In this document: piece after piece, positions 1-13,500 of the stretch
Numbering within the stretch: the stretch's first letter is position 1
Layout of the letters: every line of letters starts with the position of its first letter
Assembly: GCA_916700875.1 (NCBI GenBank)
Contig: CAKAKS010000031.1
Location: 7,208,977 to 7,272,976 of the forward strand
Origin: Sebastes aleutianus
Lineage: Eukaryota > Chordata > Actinopteri > Perciformes > Sebastidae
DNA: 64,000 nucleotides
Direction of reading: 5' to 3'
The notes under the pieces: generated by a model
Seen by the model: the letters and a program-made list of their open reading frames with translations, nothing else
Database searches by the model: none
What the model was told of the DNA's origin: nothing
Translations under genes and position numbers: made by a program

Positions 1-3000
1 TGGCATCATCAGGTTATTGAAGAGCCCCACCCTCCAACCAGATGTCGATGTCATCATCTGTGCCCATACTTGCATTTACACTTTCCACTACGCAGCGAAT
101 ATACAGTATGCTTATTTTCCAGTGTACTGGTATTATTGGAGCTGCTTATGGAGAAGCTGCAGGCTATGCCAAGGAAAGCAGTAAAAAAGGTCTAGAGATC
201 AAACAGTACATTCCAGTACAAATGTGGACCCAGTCTACAATGAGGCAGTGTGTATCTGCCATCAGAGGTCCAGAGAGGGGCAGCTGGGCGGATTCACTCC
301 CTATCATTCTCTTCCCAGAGTGAAACTGAACAAACACTGTGAACATCTGTTGAGCTCAGCCCCTCTGGGCTGTCCCGCTCCCTGCCTGGCTGGACCTGCT
401 TTTGTTCTGCTGTGACAAAAAGACAAACAGTGGATGAGTGTGTGGCCGCACGAGCGGAGCATATGTTTACTTTTTGGTGTCCAAGTGTACTTGTACATGG
501 TTAATCTCAAAATAACTGGATCAAGGCTCCAACTGCTGGTGTGTCATTCTGATGGAAGGCGTCTTACTTTAACATTTTATATATTTAAAATAGAAAAGTG
601 GATGCCTTCGTTGTGCTCCCTGAAATCTGTAATGAAGTACTATATACTGTATGTTCCATGTATCAGCTATTATTATTCTCAGTATTATTCAAAAGGCTAG
701 ATTTTTAAAAGGCCAACAATCTACATGTAGGACATGTATATAAGCATTTAAAATAAATAAATTGTAATCCTGTTCTGAATTTATTCTTTTTTAAATCATA
801 TATTCCATTATGCAGTAATGAAAAAGAACCAATAAGAGTATCGATAAAGAACCGAACCAATAAGGAGTATCGATAAGAGTAGTAGTACAATACGTTATGA
901 TGTTATTTCGTTATATTGCCAATCGTTCTGGACCTCTGACCTTGAACAAAAATCAGATGCGGACCTTTGAGTAAGAAGTTTGAGAACCCCTGGCATAGGA
1001 CATAGGACTTGGGATGTATACATGAATACCTACTAAAAACGTATACAGTATATCATTTAGATTAACCAATAGTTAGGAAAGACCATTAAGCATTTTATTA
1101 AAGCATATATTTGTCATTTTGTATATGTTACTGCAGCATATCTATTTTCATCTGTACTTTTCACTGATGTCATACATTAGTTTCTCTCTAACGAAGAACA
1201 TGAAGAAAACAAGATATATATATAATAATTTACACTTAGCTGTGTTATGCTCTGTATTATGATGGATATGTATTCATCACACGATGTGATATTTTATGAG
1301 GTTTCTCTAATGTTAATTGAATTACCCATAAATACAAAAGATCTGCCTGTATGTCAAAGTACCACAGTTTGTGCTACTGTATGTGTTTATAATACAGAGA
1401 AACCAAGAACACACTGCAGTTGGTTCCCTCTAATCGAATCAGGATGAGTTCTTCTATTAGATTACAGATGCTGATATCTTACAAGATTTATTTATGGACC
1501 AAATTTAAAGACTATGACGATGTAAATAAACATTATCTTGAAAGCAAAAATGTACTTGGAAGGAAAAAAACTTAGAATAAGAGAATGATGAACCTCGTCA
1601 ACTGGAGGAATAAGCCTGAGGGCAAAGCAGACTGACACATTTCCACCCTGCCCGTCTCTTTGAGGGCCAAGAGAAACAGACTGGCATACGACATCTGACT
1701 GAATCCACACACACATCTAACATCTCACCAGCTACCAGACTCTCATATCCATTTCTTAACATGGAGGGAAAATAGAAGCCTTTAAATTTCCCCTGTGTCG
1801 TTTTCACTTGACTTTCACGCACAGTTTCTTTTGGAAAAGTTCCATAGAAACATCTTTCTGACTCCAAGCATCTGTCACCGTCTTTCGCTGCGATATCTCA
1901 ACATAGTTTTGTTCCCTCATTATATGAAAGCAGGCTGGGAGACAGAATTTGGTACAGATGATACAGAATTCACACGCTATCATTACAGCAATGTCACGCG
2001 CAGGTTACATTATTCCAAAACCTTTGCTGAACAAGACCTGCCCTCTCGTGTGATAGATGTTAAAACTCAGTGGGAGACCTGGCAAACACACTGTTTTCTC
2101 ACATGTACCGCTGCATGAAAATGTGAGCCAAAGCATGGAGAAGAAGGAAAACAAGGAGAGAGGAAAAAAAACATAGGAAAGCAAAACAAAAACTCCAACA
2201 GAGCGATGTGGAAAATAACTTTTCTGTCTGTTGTTGTGTTTTTCTGTGCAGCCAGCCTATCCACTCAGTGGCAAAACTCACAGCTTGTGTCTGGCACATG
2301 GCCCCTCCTGTCATTACTGCTCCCTCATATTTCACCGAGAATGAGCATCCCGGAGGAGGGAATTTTCGTGCCTTTAAGTAGAGCTTGTGAGGACATTTCA
2401 TTAGAAAGAGCCAGAACAGATGGTTTTAAAAGAAAGGGGCAGAGATTTAAAGCCGTGACAGCGCTAACAATGACAGATACGGGACGGCTATTTCCAGAGT
2501 TTATTACCATGTAACTGGGCAGCCTGTTGCTGCTGTCAGTTGCCTGGATACCTGCCCGTGTCTGTACACGTGTCGAGGAGGAACCCTATGTGCACTGGAC
2601 ATATCAGCCATCACATGCATCACAGTGACGGAGGGGCATTCATACCATTCAATTGCCTTGTCATGGGCTCTCTGGTCACGTGTGCTCGTCTTGGCAAGCA
2701 AATACTGGAATAAAGGTTAACCGCAGGCTAGACGAATGCAATTGCATTTAGCAATCAAACCTGCATCAAGACCAGATCGATGAATAAAGAATTTAAGTGA
2801 GTTCTCCTCGAGGTCAGACCTCTAGCTGCAGCAAACCACCACAGAATAAACTGCCACTCGAGTTAATATATCTTTTTAATGCAGGTCCAAGCGATGCAAT
2901 AACAAGATCCCATCCTTTCTTACTTTTCTTCCGACCACCACACCACATCTGGCTGAGGCAGCCAGGAGTCAGTGGGGGCTCTGGGCTGCATTGGATTGTC

Positions 3001-4298
3001 CTCTACTTCACCCCATTATAGCCATTCCATAAGACTTGTTGGGTGTACATTGGCCATGTATATGAGAATATCTTGTAGATTAAACCCACAGCCGCCTTGC
3101 TGACTTGTGTTTAGTAAGTGGCCAAACATCTGTATCCTATACTGCAGCTACAGCACTGTGTGTGTGTACGCGGGACAGTCCATGTAGGTTTAAAATAAGA
3201 TTGCAGTTTTAAATCAAAACGTAAAAGAAAGGAGGTTATGTAATCAAAAGAAGAGAAAGAGGATATCTCGAAAGTTGATGTATGTCATTTCCTCCGTTCA
3301 TCCAGTGAAGGAACATTCAGTTAATGATCTGTTCTGTCAAGCAGCATTTCACCTGATGGATTGATACAATAGTAAACACTTTCCAAAAGCTTCAAGCTGT
3401 CCCATTTCCCCACAAACAGCATGAGTCTGAAGCACATAAAGTGGAAAACACACTAAATCTGAACGAAACGCTCTCGTGCTGTGGGAGCTGACACAAATTC
3501 TTGTGTAAAACATCAGAAGATGGTGGGATCGCAGAGCTAGCTGTGTTGATACGTATTATCTTTGAGGTTTTGGAACCAGGTGCAGCCACCACAACCTCTG
3601 GGGAGTGGGCTTTCATTGCGCTGCGCTGCATATTTCAATGACAACGAATAAACATCAATTATCATACTTTCCTAAGGCTACTTCCCACAGCCGCCCGCAT
3701 GGTGGGACTGACTGCGAGCTGCTCAGCAACAGGATATCCAGGATGGTAGAACAAAAAGTACTCCTAAAATTCACAGGTCATATCAATTGCAAATACGAAT
3801 ATTAAAAGGACGGGCGATCGGAAAACATGATTTGATAAAATCACTGTCACAAGCTTAGAACAAACTGTACTGTATGCAACCTACGTGGAGCTGCTGAGGT
3901 AAATGTGCGTAGGACTGCATGTGGTGGTTGTTGGTGAAGTGGAACCCACTCCCAAACTGAAACCAGTCTGGTCATGGAAACTATGGTGTTAGCCAAACTT
4001 TGCGAGCTAAGCTGTCAGACGCTGTTTAGACACGTTTTCCTGAGACCACAATCTTGGAAAGGAAAACTTGTTTTCTCCCTCGGTCACAAAACACATGGCA
4101 GCTCTCTGCACAGTCAGACTCATCTTGACAGTTGACGACAGGATGAGGAGAGTACTTTCGAACCCCGAGTCCATTTCCTCTCTGAAAAAAATGTTTCCCT
4201 TCTATAGCAACCAGGAAATAACTTAAACATATTGACATCAATGACTGTGAGTGCCTTTTTGGCTAGACAATATACTGAAAGACTGCATGGTAGTAATA

Positions 4299-4806
4299 CT
4301 TAGATCAGTGCCTGAATTGGACTAAAACAGGTGCCAGTACCCAAATTCAGCAGTTGCATGACATGATTATCGCATGTGTCTTTATGTTTATACCTGGTAA
4401 TATATCCCAATTCAAATGTTATTTTTATTTTCATTACATACTGTATATTAGGCCTACGTACAACATACATTTCCACAGTTTGTACAGAAATGTATATTTG
4501 GTTAATAAAAGCTTTTTTGCGTAGCTTTTGATACAAATCAAATTGTACACAAATATAATATTGCATATATGCTACATAAAACCAACTCAAAATAATGAAT
4601 AAGAATATCAAAAGCACTGTTTTCTCAGCATTAAGCCTGCGATGTGTTTACACAGAGACACAGTTACGCCGCGGGTGTTTCGGGTTGCACACCTAGACCA
4701 TGACCCACCAGGAGGTGACGGTACGCAGTAAGAAGTAAGGGTACTCGTGGACAAAAATCAGAAGTGCCAGTACTCAGTACACAACCTGTTTCAGGCACTG
4801 ACTTAG
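4299..4806. mobile_element. Inverted-repeat element with 'cttagatcagtgcctgaa' ends
   Basis: Left end cttagatcagtgcctgaa; right end reverse-complements to ctaagtcagtgcctgaaaca. The ~508 bp between is AT-rich and lacks coding content. Sits in pdlim5 intron 3. Confidence 0.5.
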
Positions 4807-6612
4807 ATGATGGTAATTGGATGCTTTCTTTGTATATTACAGCATTTCTAGCTATTGGAAATATGATAACCACTTGTATTTTATGTATGTGATGTTACAT
4901 TTTTGCCTTAAATGTGTGATTCCAGTGCGAAAAAAAACATATATAGAGATCATTATCAAGCCCTTGATAGTGAAATCATGCATAGAGCTGAGCACATTAG
5001 TGTGTATAGAGTTTATATACATGTTCTGTTTTTTTCTCTCTATCTTTTTTTTAAATAAATAGGCTAAAAAGGTAAATACATGTCGGGCTGTAGTGTTGTT
5101 GTTACACGCCTGAAAGAGTCGTTTTAGGGAACTGCCCAAAGAATGTGAACTATGACAAAGTGACATATTGGCACTAAGCTGTAGTCACATTAGTCATCTC
5201 TTGGCACTCTTGGAATGTTGTTATTATGATAAGAATAATCTTATCAGTGATCATCAACACCATAAATCAAATGAGAGAACATGGAGGGAGAAAGTGGTGC
5301 ATGTCAGAGAGAATTATTCTCGTTAAATAGTGTTCCCACAGAACTACATATATTATACTGAGCTATAGCTACTTTAGAAGACAATAGTGATCTAAATTAA
5401 GCCATACTAACAAAGTAAAGTGTCTTTCTGTGTCACTGGTTAAGGACATGCAACATCAACCGCATGCAAACCATCCTCTAAAAAAATGCAGCCAGAAATG
5501 GAGCAAACTACAATCACATATCATTTGTAACGAGGAAACCTTTGTTGTTTCTTGGGTGATTTTGGTTGTAGTTTAGATGTCCTGTGAGACCAGCGTGTTT
5601 GATGTTTCATTGTGCAGCCATTACCCACAGTAGATTACATGCAGCTGTGGATGAGCGCTATTTTAGGACTATTTTCCCACGATTAGAGTGCAGAGGCTCC
5701 TTTCTGCTTTCATGTGGTGATGGAATGACAGGACATGCAAACCGATCTTTGAGTTTTTTCTGTCAACATGTTTTACAGCTCGGAGAGTGTGCGTGCTTCG
5801 CCTCCATTTGTTTGTGTCCGACGCTGAAGTTACTCCTCTTTACGCTTGGCTGCAGAAGATGTTTGGCTAAGATTTGTTGGAAGGGATCGCTCTTTATTCT
5901 TTTTTGATTGATCTCCTTCAAGAAATGCACAGCTCATTACATGAGCTGAGTGAACTGATCTTGGGGCATGCAGTGCTGCGTGTGTAAAGTAGTGGTATGT
6001 TTGAGCTATTTCTTCTTCTACAAAACCAACTCGAGGCATCGTAAGAGTGAAACATGAACTTCCTGTACATGGACGATAAAAGTTGCTTGGACTGAAACCT
6101 TTCCTTGGTGGACAAATTTAATGGCAACCTCAGTTGATTCCCTGTTTTCTTTTCTTTGAAGCATATATTACAGCTTAACGGAGCGCTATATTAAGGGGGA
6201 TTTTTTTTTAAAGTGCTCTGAGCGATACGGCTTTAATATACTCGAGAGCCCTAGAATACCAGATTCTTCTTCCTTTTGTCTGAAGGGAGAAGCAGAGGAT
6301 CAGTTGATGAACTCAGCATGACCCAACCAAAACTGATCTGAGGAGGACCTTTACAGATCATGTGCCATACACCATGCAGAACATGTGTAAACCATTAATT
6401 AAGAACTTGTTTGTAATAAAAATATGCTGGTGTGTGCTGTGTAGTATTATTATGCTGTCACTTTCTGATGAGGTATCTAAGTCTAAACGTGTCCTTACTG
6501 GAGATCCAAGGACAAGATATTGGGCCCACGGTGTAACTGGAACTTAACTTTCAATTGTATTGATTTGCATTAAATGTGTTTAATAATGTCTGAAAAGTGA
6601 TGCTATACTCAG

Positions 6613-6960
6613 TGAGCTAGCTCCAGGTCTAAAAAGTGAAGCCGATGCGGAAGTGCCTTAAACTTGCATTCTTTCTACTAGCCAGCAGGGGGCGACTCCT
6701 CTGGTTGCAAAAAGAAGTCTGATTGTATAGAAGTCTATGAGAAAATGAGCCTACTTCTCACTTAATTTATTACCTCAGTAAACATTGTAAACATGAGTTT
6801 ATGGTCTCAATCGCTAGTTTCAAGTCTTCTTCAATACAGCATGATGTTCATTTAGTAAATTATGGTCCCATTTAGAGTCAAATAGACCATAAAGCAGGGG
6901 ATGATTTAGGGCGTGGCTACCCTGTCGCTGCCACAGCATTGCTTGCTGGCCAATGTGATC
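6613..6960 (+). repeat. Dispersed repeat, copy 1 (partial)
   Basis: Shares over 300 bp of near-identical sequence with 23,378-23,700 and 53,741-54,060, for example cagcagggggcgactcctct and gaccataaagcaggggatg. Truncated on the right, near the cgctgccacagcattg stretch. All three copies are in the same orientation. Confidence 0.8.
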
Positions 6961-7394
6961 AAATTATAATGCAGATGACAAGATACATGAACCGTGCAAG
7001 AAAGCTTAATTCAGTCTTCTCAATGTTCCCAAACATCCTGTAGGACCTCAGGGACACAGCATCTACTGTGGCAGAAACACTGAACTGTTTTAAATTAGCA
7101 CAACTGGAGGTCATCTGTTTCAAATAATAAAAAAGCACAAATAAACCAATCAAGTTTCCTATTGCCAATAGCAGATCTTGTTGTTTGTCTGTTCACTATC
7201 CTGTGAAAAGTAGCTTCACATACATACAATACAGACACTCTCTTGGCTCTGTACAAGTTCTTCAAACAGGCTTAAATACACACTGGCAGGCAAAATCAAC
7301 AAAGTATGCATTCCATTGCTGAGCGAGGAAATCCATAGATTACGTTGTAGAAAGTGTGTGCTCATGTGTGCATGCTCATGTGTGCAACTGTTAC

Positions 7395-7546
7395 CTCTGC
7401 ATAGTGAGGCTGAGGTTGCCTGTGCAGGCCTTAATCTTGTTCTGGGCCTCGAGGTGATTCATGCCATCTGTGGAAATGCCATTAATGGACTGAATGATGT
7501 CTCCAACACTCATCTTGGCTTTTGCTGCCTTGCCTCCATCAGTCAG
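7395..7546 (-). CDS. pdlim5: pdlim5 second coding exon, PDZ core
   Basis: 152 bp from cattacag| to CAGAG|GTAACA. Encodes 50 codons plus two bases: LTDGGKAAKAK through CTGNLSLTMQ. It holds the second half of the PDZ fold, with the GDIIQSINGIS strand-loop and the HLEAQNKIK helix shared by all Enigma-family PDZ domains. The next exon lies beyond the left edge or was not recognised. Confidence 0.93.
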
Positions 7547-10500
7547 CTGTAATGACACACAAATGAAAGAAAAAGAAGCTCATAATTGACATAATTGCAC
7601 CAACAAAGAGCGTTTAGTCACATCAACTCCACCTCTTGTTCTTTATTTTAAAATTGCGCAGTTAACCGTCGGAAATTCCGGGTTTTAGGCATGTGCAGTT
7701 TGAATAAGGGAGAGGCATTTAACTACAAGATGTTGTGTATATGCACATTTTGAGGATTTATTTCTTGTAATCACCAAGCTGTGCTCTCCTTTCCGTTTCC
7801 TGTCTTATGTAACTGTTGTCGGATGAGATAGGCATCATCACAATATCCATGGGACAGGATTCTACATCCACCAAAACAAGTCGAAATGCTGACTCACACT
7901 ATCAAAATGGTTTCTAAAGTTTGAGTATGTGCTGTATATTTAAGTTACTGACATATTACACATCAGGATACAAGTACATTGTTAAAAATCCAAAACTGTT
8001 TTCTGGTAATTCAATAAATAAATTGTCTATATGAAATTGCATATGGCAAAGTCTATTTTTGTAAACCCCTGTGTGAATTAAATACTTGACAAATGAAAAG
8101 TATTTTATCATTTAATTAAGAACTTTTATGCAAATTGAACATAACTGTTTCAAGTGAAATAATAGGGAAAAACATCTACTGTGTTTACATGCATGCAAAC
8201 AAATACTAGTAATCAGTAAAACGATGAATCAGATAAGATAATAGTTTGATTTAACTACTCTGGGATATTCCCATAAGCAGAATCCTTATCAATTTAGATT
8301 TTCTGGGAAGTTTGAGTTGGTATGTGCTCGTTATTATGACTTTAAACGATGTAATTGCACGATACCATTCCATTGAAAGAAGATAAATTATCATATTGAA
8401 CTATCACCCAGCCCTAGACCACATCCACTGCTTTCAGTGGATCTCTCCAGGACAGTCAGAGACTTGAAGCCACTCCAGGGTTTTCTGTGCTGTGTGTTTC
8501 TGTTATCTGTTATTGTGTGTTGAAAGGTGCTAGTGCCTAGGTTGTTTGCTGTGAAGCAGGTTTTCCTTTGGGAGCTTAGTGTATTTGGCTCCACCTCTTG
8601 TCCTGACCCAGCCTCCCAATCAGTAACATTTTTGTCTGACCACTCGGGGTGTAAGAAAGTATTGAAAAAAATATTGTGATAGTATGTTTTGTGATACTGT
8701 ATCGATTCTGTGTCCTCTCAGTGTATGTGCCATCTCAAAGTAGCGCTATGATGTTGGATTTTACAGGGACTGTGATAAGTAAAATGCAGATGCCACTGTT
8801 CTGATTGCATAAAAAAGGCAACTTTTTTTACTCATATATTTTATACATATGGTGGTGTGTTCTTTATACTATAACAGTTTCCTAAAATTAGATTTAAAAA
8901 ATCGCAATATATCGCCTCACTTACATTATCGCCATGTATTGAATCGTAACCCCTGTATCATAATACGTATCGTAATGCCAGATTCTTGCCAATACACAGC
9001 CCTACTGATCACACGTTTTAAGCCTTTTTATGGAGTACCTTCGATGTAAAACTGGGATTTCTGTATTTCAAATGCTATATATGTTGTAAATTAGACCTGT
9101 GATATGAGGAAAGTGTAAAAAATGTTATGTATTCTCCAAAGTAAAGGAATATTGAGGAAAAGCTTATTACTTTTAATATGGGAAGTGTAGAACCATTCAA
9201 TGCTTCGTAGCTTTGACTCCAACTATAGTACCAAGGGTTTAAAAGCTTAAAGCTCCGTAACTGTCTGTCTACCAGGGAGTAGCGTGAGGGTTGAGGTTTA
9301 TCACTTCTTCTATCCCTTTCCACAACGCTGAGAATCGCATTTCACACACGAGAAGTATAACGTAATAAAACTATGATGGTGGGATGACTCTCTATACCAG
9401 GTGTGGTGATCGCCCAGCGATTATGTAAAAGGGCTGTGCTTACCTCATCAATCACTGAGCACACCCAAAACCCCGTAAGCTACAATCAAGCAGGAACAAA
9501 AAAGGAACGCTGTGTACTGTACTTACAGTATTATTTTATCCTTTGTTATAGGATCATATTATCTCTAGGTCATCTCTCAGCAGTGTGGAAAAAAACTGCT
9601 AAATGCTTAAAATAGAGACACGGGAAGCACACAGATGTACATAAAGTGACGGCTCAGCTGAGATCTATGGATGTGTTGAGAGACAAAAGAGTATAATGAA
9701 GAGGGTGTGAAGCATGATGGGAGGAAAGTGATTTTACCTGTCAACTCTTGAGTGTTGAATATAAAACTGGAACTTAAAAGGTTCAAAAAGTAGTTAAATG
9801 CTCCCCCCACTGCCATCTACAGTACCATACAGTTCTATGAATGAATAATCAATGCATGCAAAAGACCTTCCACTTTTCAGTCACACACACTTGAGAGATA
9901 TTTACATGAACCAGCTCTGATTTAGATAAAAAACAAAACAACATATTCCCGCCACCGCTAAAGAATGCATTCAGGTTAGATAACTCTAAAAAGACTTCCC
10001 CTTTGGTTTAAAAAAAAAAAAGGAGCCGACGAGACATAAAGAATGTGCCATTGTGTTAACCCTCATAATAAAATAGGGGAAAAGAGGGGGGAGGGAAGGG
10101 GGGGGGAAAGAATGAGGAAGTGACAGAGGCGGCGGCAGTGGCCGACACATTTTTCTCTGGAGCTGTGCTTTTCCTTGTGTCATTATCAAGTAGAGCAGTA
10201 GCGGGAAGTGTAGAATGCATAGCCGGGGCTGATGTATGCATACCAGCGTCCTGGAAACCTATAGTGCAGCCACATGCCAAGTGTTGCTCACAAAGGGGCT
10301 GGGTACTCGCCATACGCAGCTTCAACTGACTCACTCATAGACAACACCTGCCCACATGAGTCGGTCCTGACTCATTTACTTTCAATAAAATAACTCATTA
10401 CTCTTCAATGCAGCGGCCAATAAAGAGAGTTTAAGCACTCTTCAGAGATCACTGACATCTGCTGGCTCTGCTTTACTCTACTAGACTACTCCAGAGGTCA

Positions 10501-13500
10501 ACGGCAGGAAAAAAAAAAGCTGCAGGATTGTTTAATGTCTTCTCTCTCTCTCTCAATCTCTCCCTCTCTGTGTGTTAAAGAGGAAGAGAGAGAGAGTGAA
10601 AAGGAGATCTCTCCTTGTAGGGATGTGAGAAAAGACAATACTATACAGCTCTATATATGGCAACTCCTCAAACGCTATTTCAAGACGCAAAGAGAGGAGA
10701 AGAATCTTAGAAAAATATGTGTTTTTTATATGTGGTTAACGACGTTTAATGCCGCAGTCTGCGGTGAACAGAGAGCACTTTGTGAATTCTTTCACTCAAA
10801 CACGGTCTTTTCTCACATGGACACAAAACAAATAGATGTTACAGTAGTAATCCCTGGCATCCGCTGGCTATAAATATAAATCAAGAGAGGTCTGAAGAGC
10901 TCGTGACGGAGCGCAGATAAGTAATGAAGTGGAACGTTTGGCTGTTCTACTCTCTCTCTCAAGAGAACAGGATGTTTCAGCAAGATGCTTTTACAGAATA
11001 TACCGTCAACCCACGTCACATTATGTAATCCGTGCTCTTAATCATAGTTTGTAAAAAACATAAGTTGCTATTTTTAAATCAACGGGAAAAAGTCATCCAA
11101 GGCCGTTTCACACAACTCAAAACGTTTAATTTAAAGAGTAAAAAGGCTGATGGCTAGGTCTTTATGTTAGTTTGGCAGATGAGAAGGACGTCTCCAAATG
11201 AATGAAGTGTCTTTCCAACTGCGTTTACGTGAATGGGATTCCAGCCACATAATGGTGTGGCTGCTGTGGTCCTCTCCACACTGCTGATTTTACTGCTGAG
11301 CAGTTACCGGTAATGACTAGCTCTCCCAAGCTACACATGTTCCTCTGCTCCAACAAACGTTGCTTGAATGCAGCATATTGCACAACACTTGGCAGATCTA
11401 TCTGAAGGCTTATGGCAAATCCTGTAGGATACTGGAGATTAAGATATTACGAGCTAAAAAGCTCCTTAATTTATCACTAGTATAAATGTCTTTGTGGAAG
11501 AATTTCATCTTCACCTAATTGTAAAAAAAAAAGAGGACTTGAGAGGGATTTTGTACCAGACTTAACTATAAAAACACAAGAAGTGGAGCAGAAGCCTAGA
11601 AAAATTAACAGTCTATTGCTTCCATGTGTCTTCAATCAATCTGTTATACAGCCATAATCAAAAACAGTCATAAAAGCAATAAAATAACATACATCTGGTT
11701 CATTCCAAAGAAGATTTAGATGTTTACTCTGTGATCAAGTTATCTACAATAAGGCAATAAAAGTCATGAAGAAAAATAAAGGATTCTATAAGAGTCAGAG
11801 ATTCTGTTTTGGAGAGAAAGCAGCTTTGCTAAGTAGTTGATCCGGCTAAATGTATGACCTCCAGTGCCTCCCCAGAGATCTATCTCTACGGAGGCACTGG
11901 AGGTCATACATCTCTGGAGAGGTCCAGAGATAGTCTCTGTTCAGTGGAGTAGGCTGCTGCCAAAACTCCTAATATATAGGCTTTACACGGTGCTCTGGCA
12001 TACAGCGATTACAATACTTGCCCACCGTCGCTTTGCTTTTTCTATAGAAATAAAACCATTAAGTTCATTTTCATGTATCAGTGCTGTGTCATCAACACAT
12101 AGTTGAATGATAGACGCTACAAACTGAAAGTGAAAGTGGAGTCTCAGCACAGAATAGCAGGAGTCAGATTTCACACACACATGGGATGAGAGAGAGGTGA
12201 TAGACAAGACGATGGTGGAAAATTTGGTATCAAAGCGAAAAGCGAAAGGGCCTGTTTGGCAATATTTTGGATTTAAACCCAATGCTATAAGGGAACCATA
12301 ACGTTAATGAGGTAATCGCCATGTGGAAGACGGAGCGGTTACATGGATGCATAAAGAGAACTGGAGAGGTTACAGCCAGTGTGTGTGGCGCAGCGGCGCC
12401 GGGTAGACCAGACACCTAGCCATCCAATGTTAAAGATCAAAGTAAGCACTCCACAGATTTTGACCGTCATCTTTTCTTGTAAAATGTCTGGTGTAAACGG
12501 TAACACCAGTGTTGTCACAAGTTTATTAGCCAGTGGGGAAATGTTCTCACTGTGACGTCCCTACTAATATACTGGAATTCTTCAGATCATGCTGTATTTT
12601 GAAACCACTGATTCACAGTGTTTCGTCAAACATCTTCATTTCCACACAAAAGACATTTAAGGTAACACTTCAGCACTAGTGGGATACTCATCATCCTCCA
12701 TGCTGGTGTAACTTCCTGCCTCCAGTGAAATTACGGAGTAAGGAAGAGGGCTGTGTGGTCTACTCACTTTTGAGAAGTCATGTTACAGGAAGCGTCTTGT
12801 GGTGAAGGCTGAAGGCCTTTGAGATGCATGTCATGTCTGTGTCTAAGATTGAGGACCTTATATGGAAAAGACTTGGGCCTAACATGAGGTCATCACAAAC
12901 ACACAAGGCTAAAGCAGATCGACTCACTGCACCCATTCAACCTGTAAAGCTCATCAAAAAAGAAATAGTTTACCATGCAGAACCTCTGGAATGAATCTGT
13001 GAGGAGAACTTTACAGCGCACAGCAACCTGCTGGGTTAACACAAGCACAAGCCATAAAGTACAGTTTATTGTCTGGAGAAGTCTTCTCTTTTACGCTTGA
13101 ACACCTGCAACACCTTGCACAAACTATTCAAAGAGGAGGAGAGATGAGAAGTAGGTGGAATACAGCAGTTGGGAGGGGACCAAATAGCAAGTACTCCGAG
13201 CCAAACATCACAATTAAGGCCACTTGAACAGAGGTAGACCCGCGGTTGTCATGGTTTGACCCCCGTCTCTCACTACATCAATCAGGCTGCTGGAAAAACG
13301 CTAGATGCCAAGCAGACCTACGTACAAGCTCTTGGTCAAATCGCCATGACAACGCAAACAAAACAACACAAAGCGGTACCAACCCCTCACTGAACACTGA
13401 ATGCTCTTTAGTCGGGTCAGAAACGAGCCCGGCTGACTAGCGCTGCTGAGACAGATGAGATGAAAAGGCTTTTAGTCGTGGTGGGGCTGCAGCCAAGTGC

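Larger units (their letters stand above)
1..7394 (-). other. pdlim5 intron 3, cut by left edge
   Basis: No coding exon recognised; I looked for Enigma-family ZM-motif and LIM sequence on the minus strand and saw none. It holds two repeat copies listed separately (4,299-4,806 and 6,613-6,960). Around 822-1,000 is a short stretch ending in aagtttgagaacccctgg, typical of a fish repeat end. The rest is unique AT-rich DNA without recognisable content. Confidence 0.6.

Noticed and set aside
7316..7552. 78-codon plus-strand frame
   Set aside because: Antisense of the pdlim5 PDZ exon.
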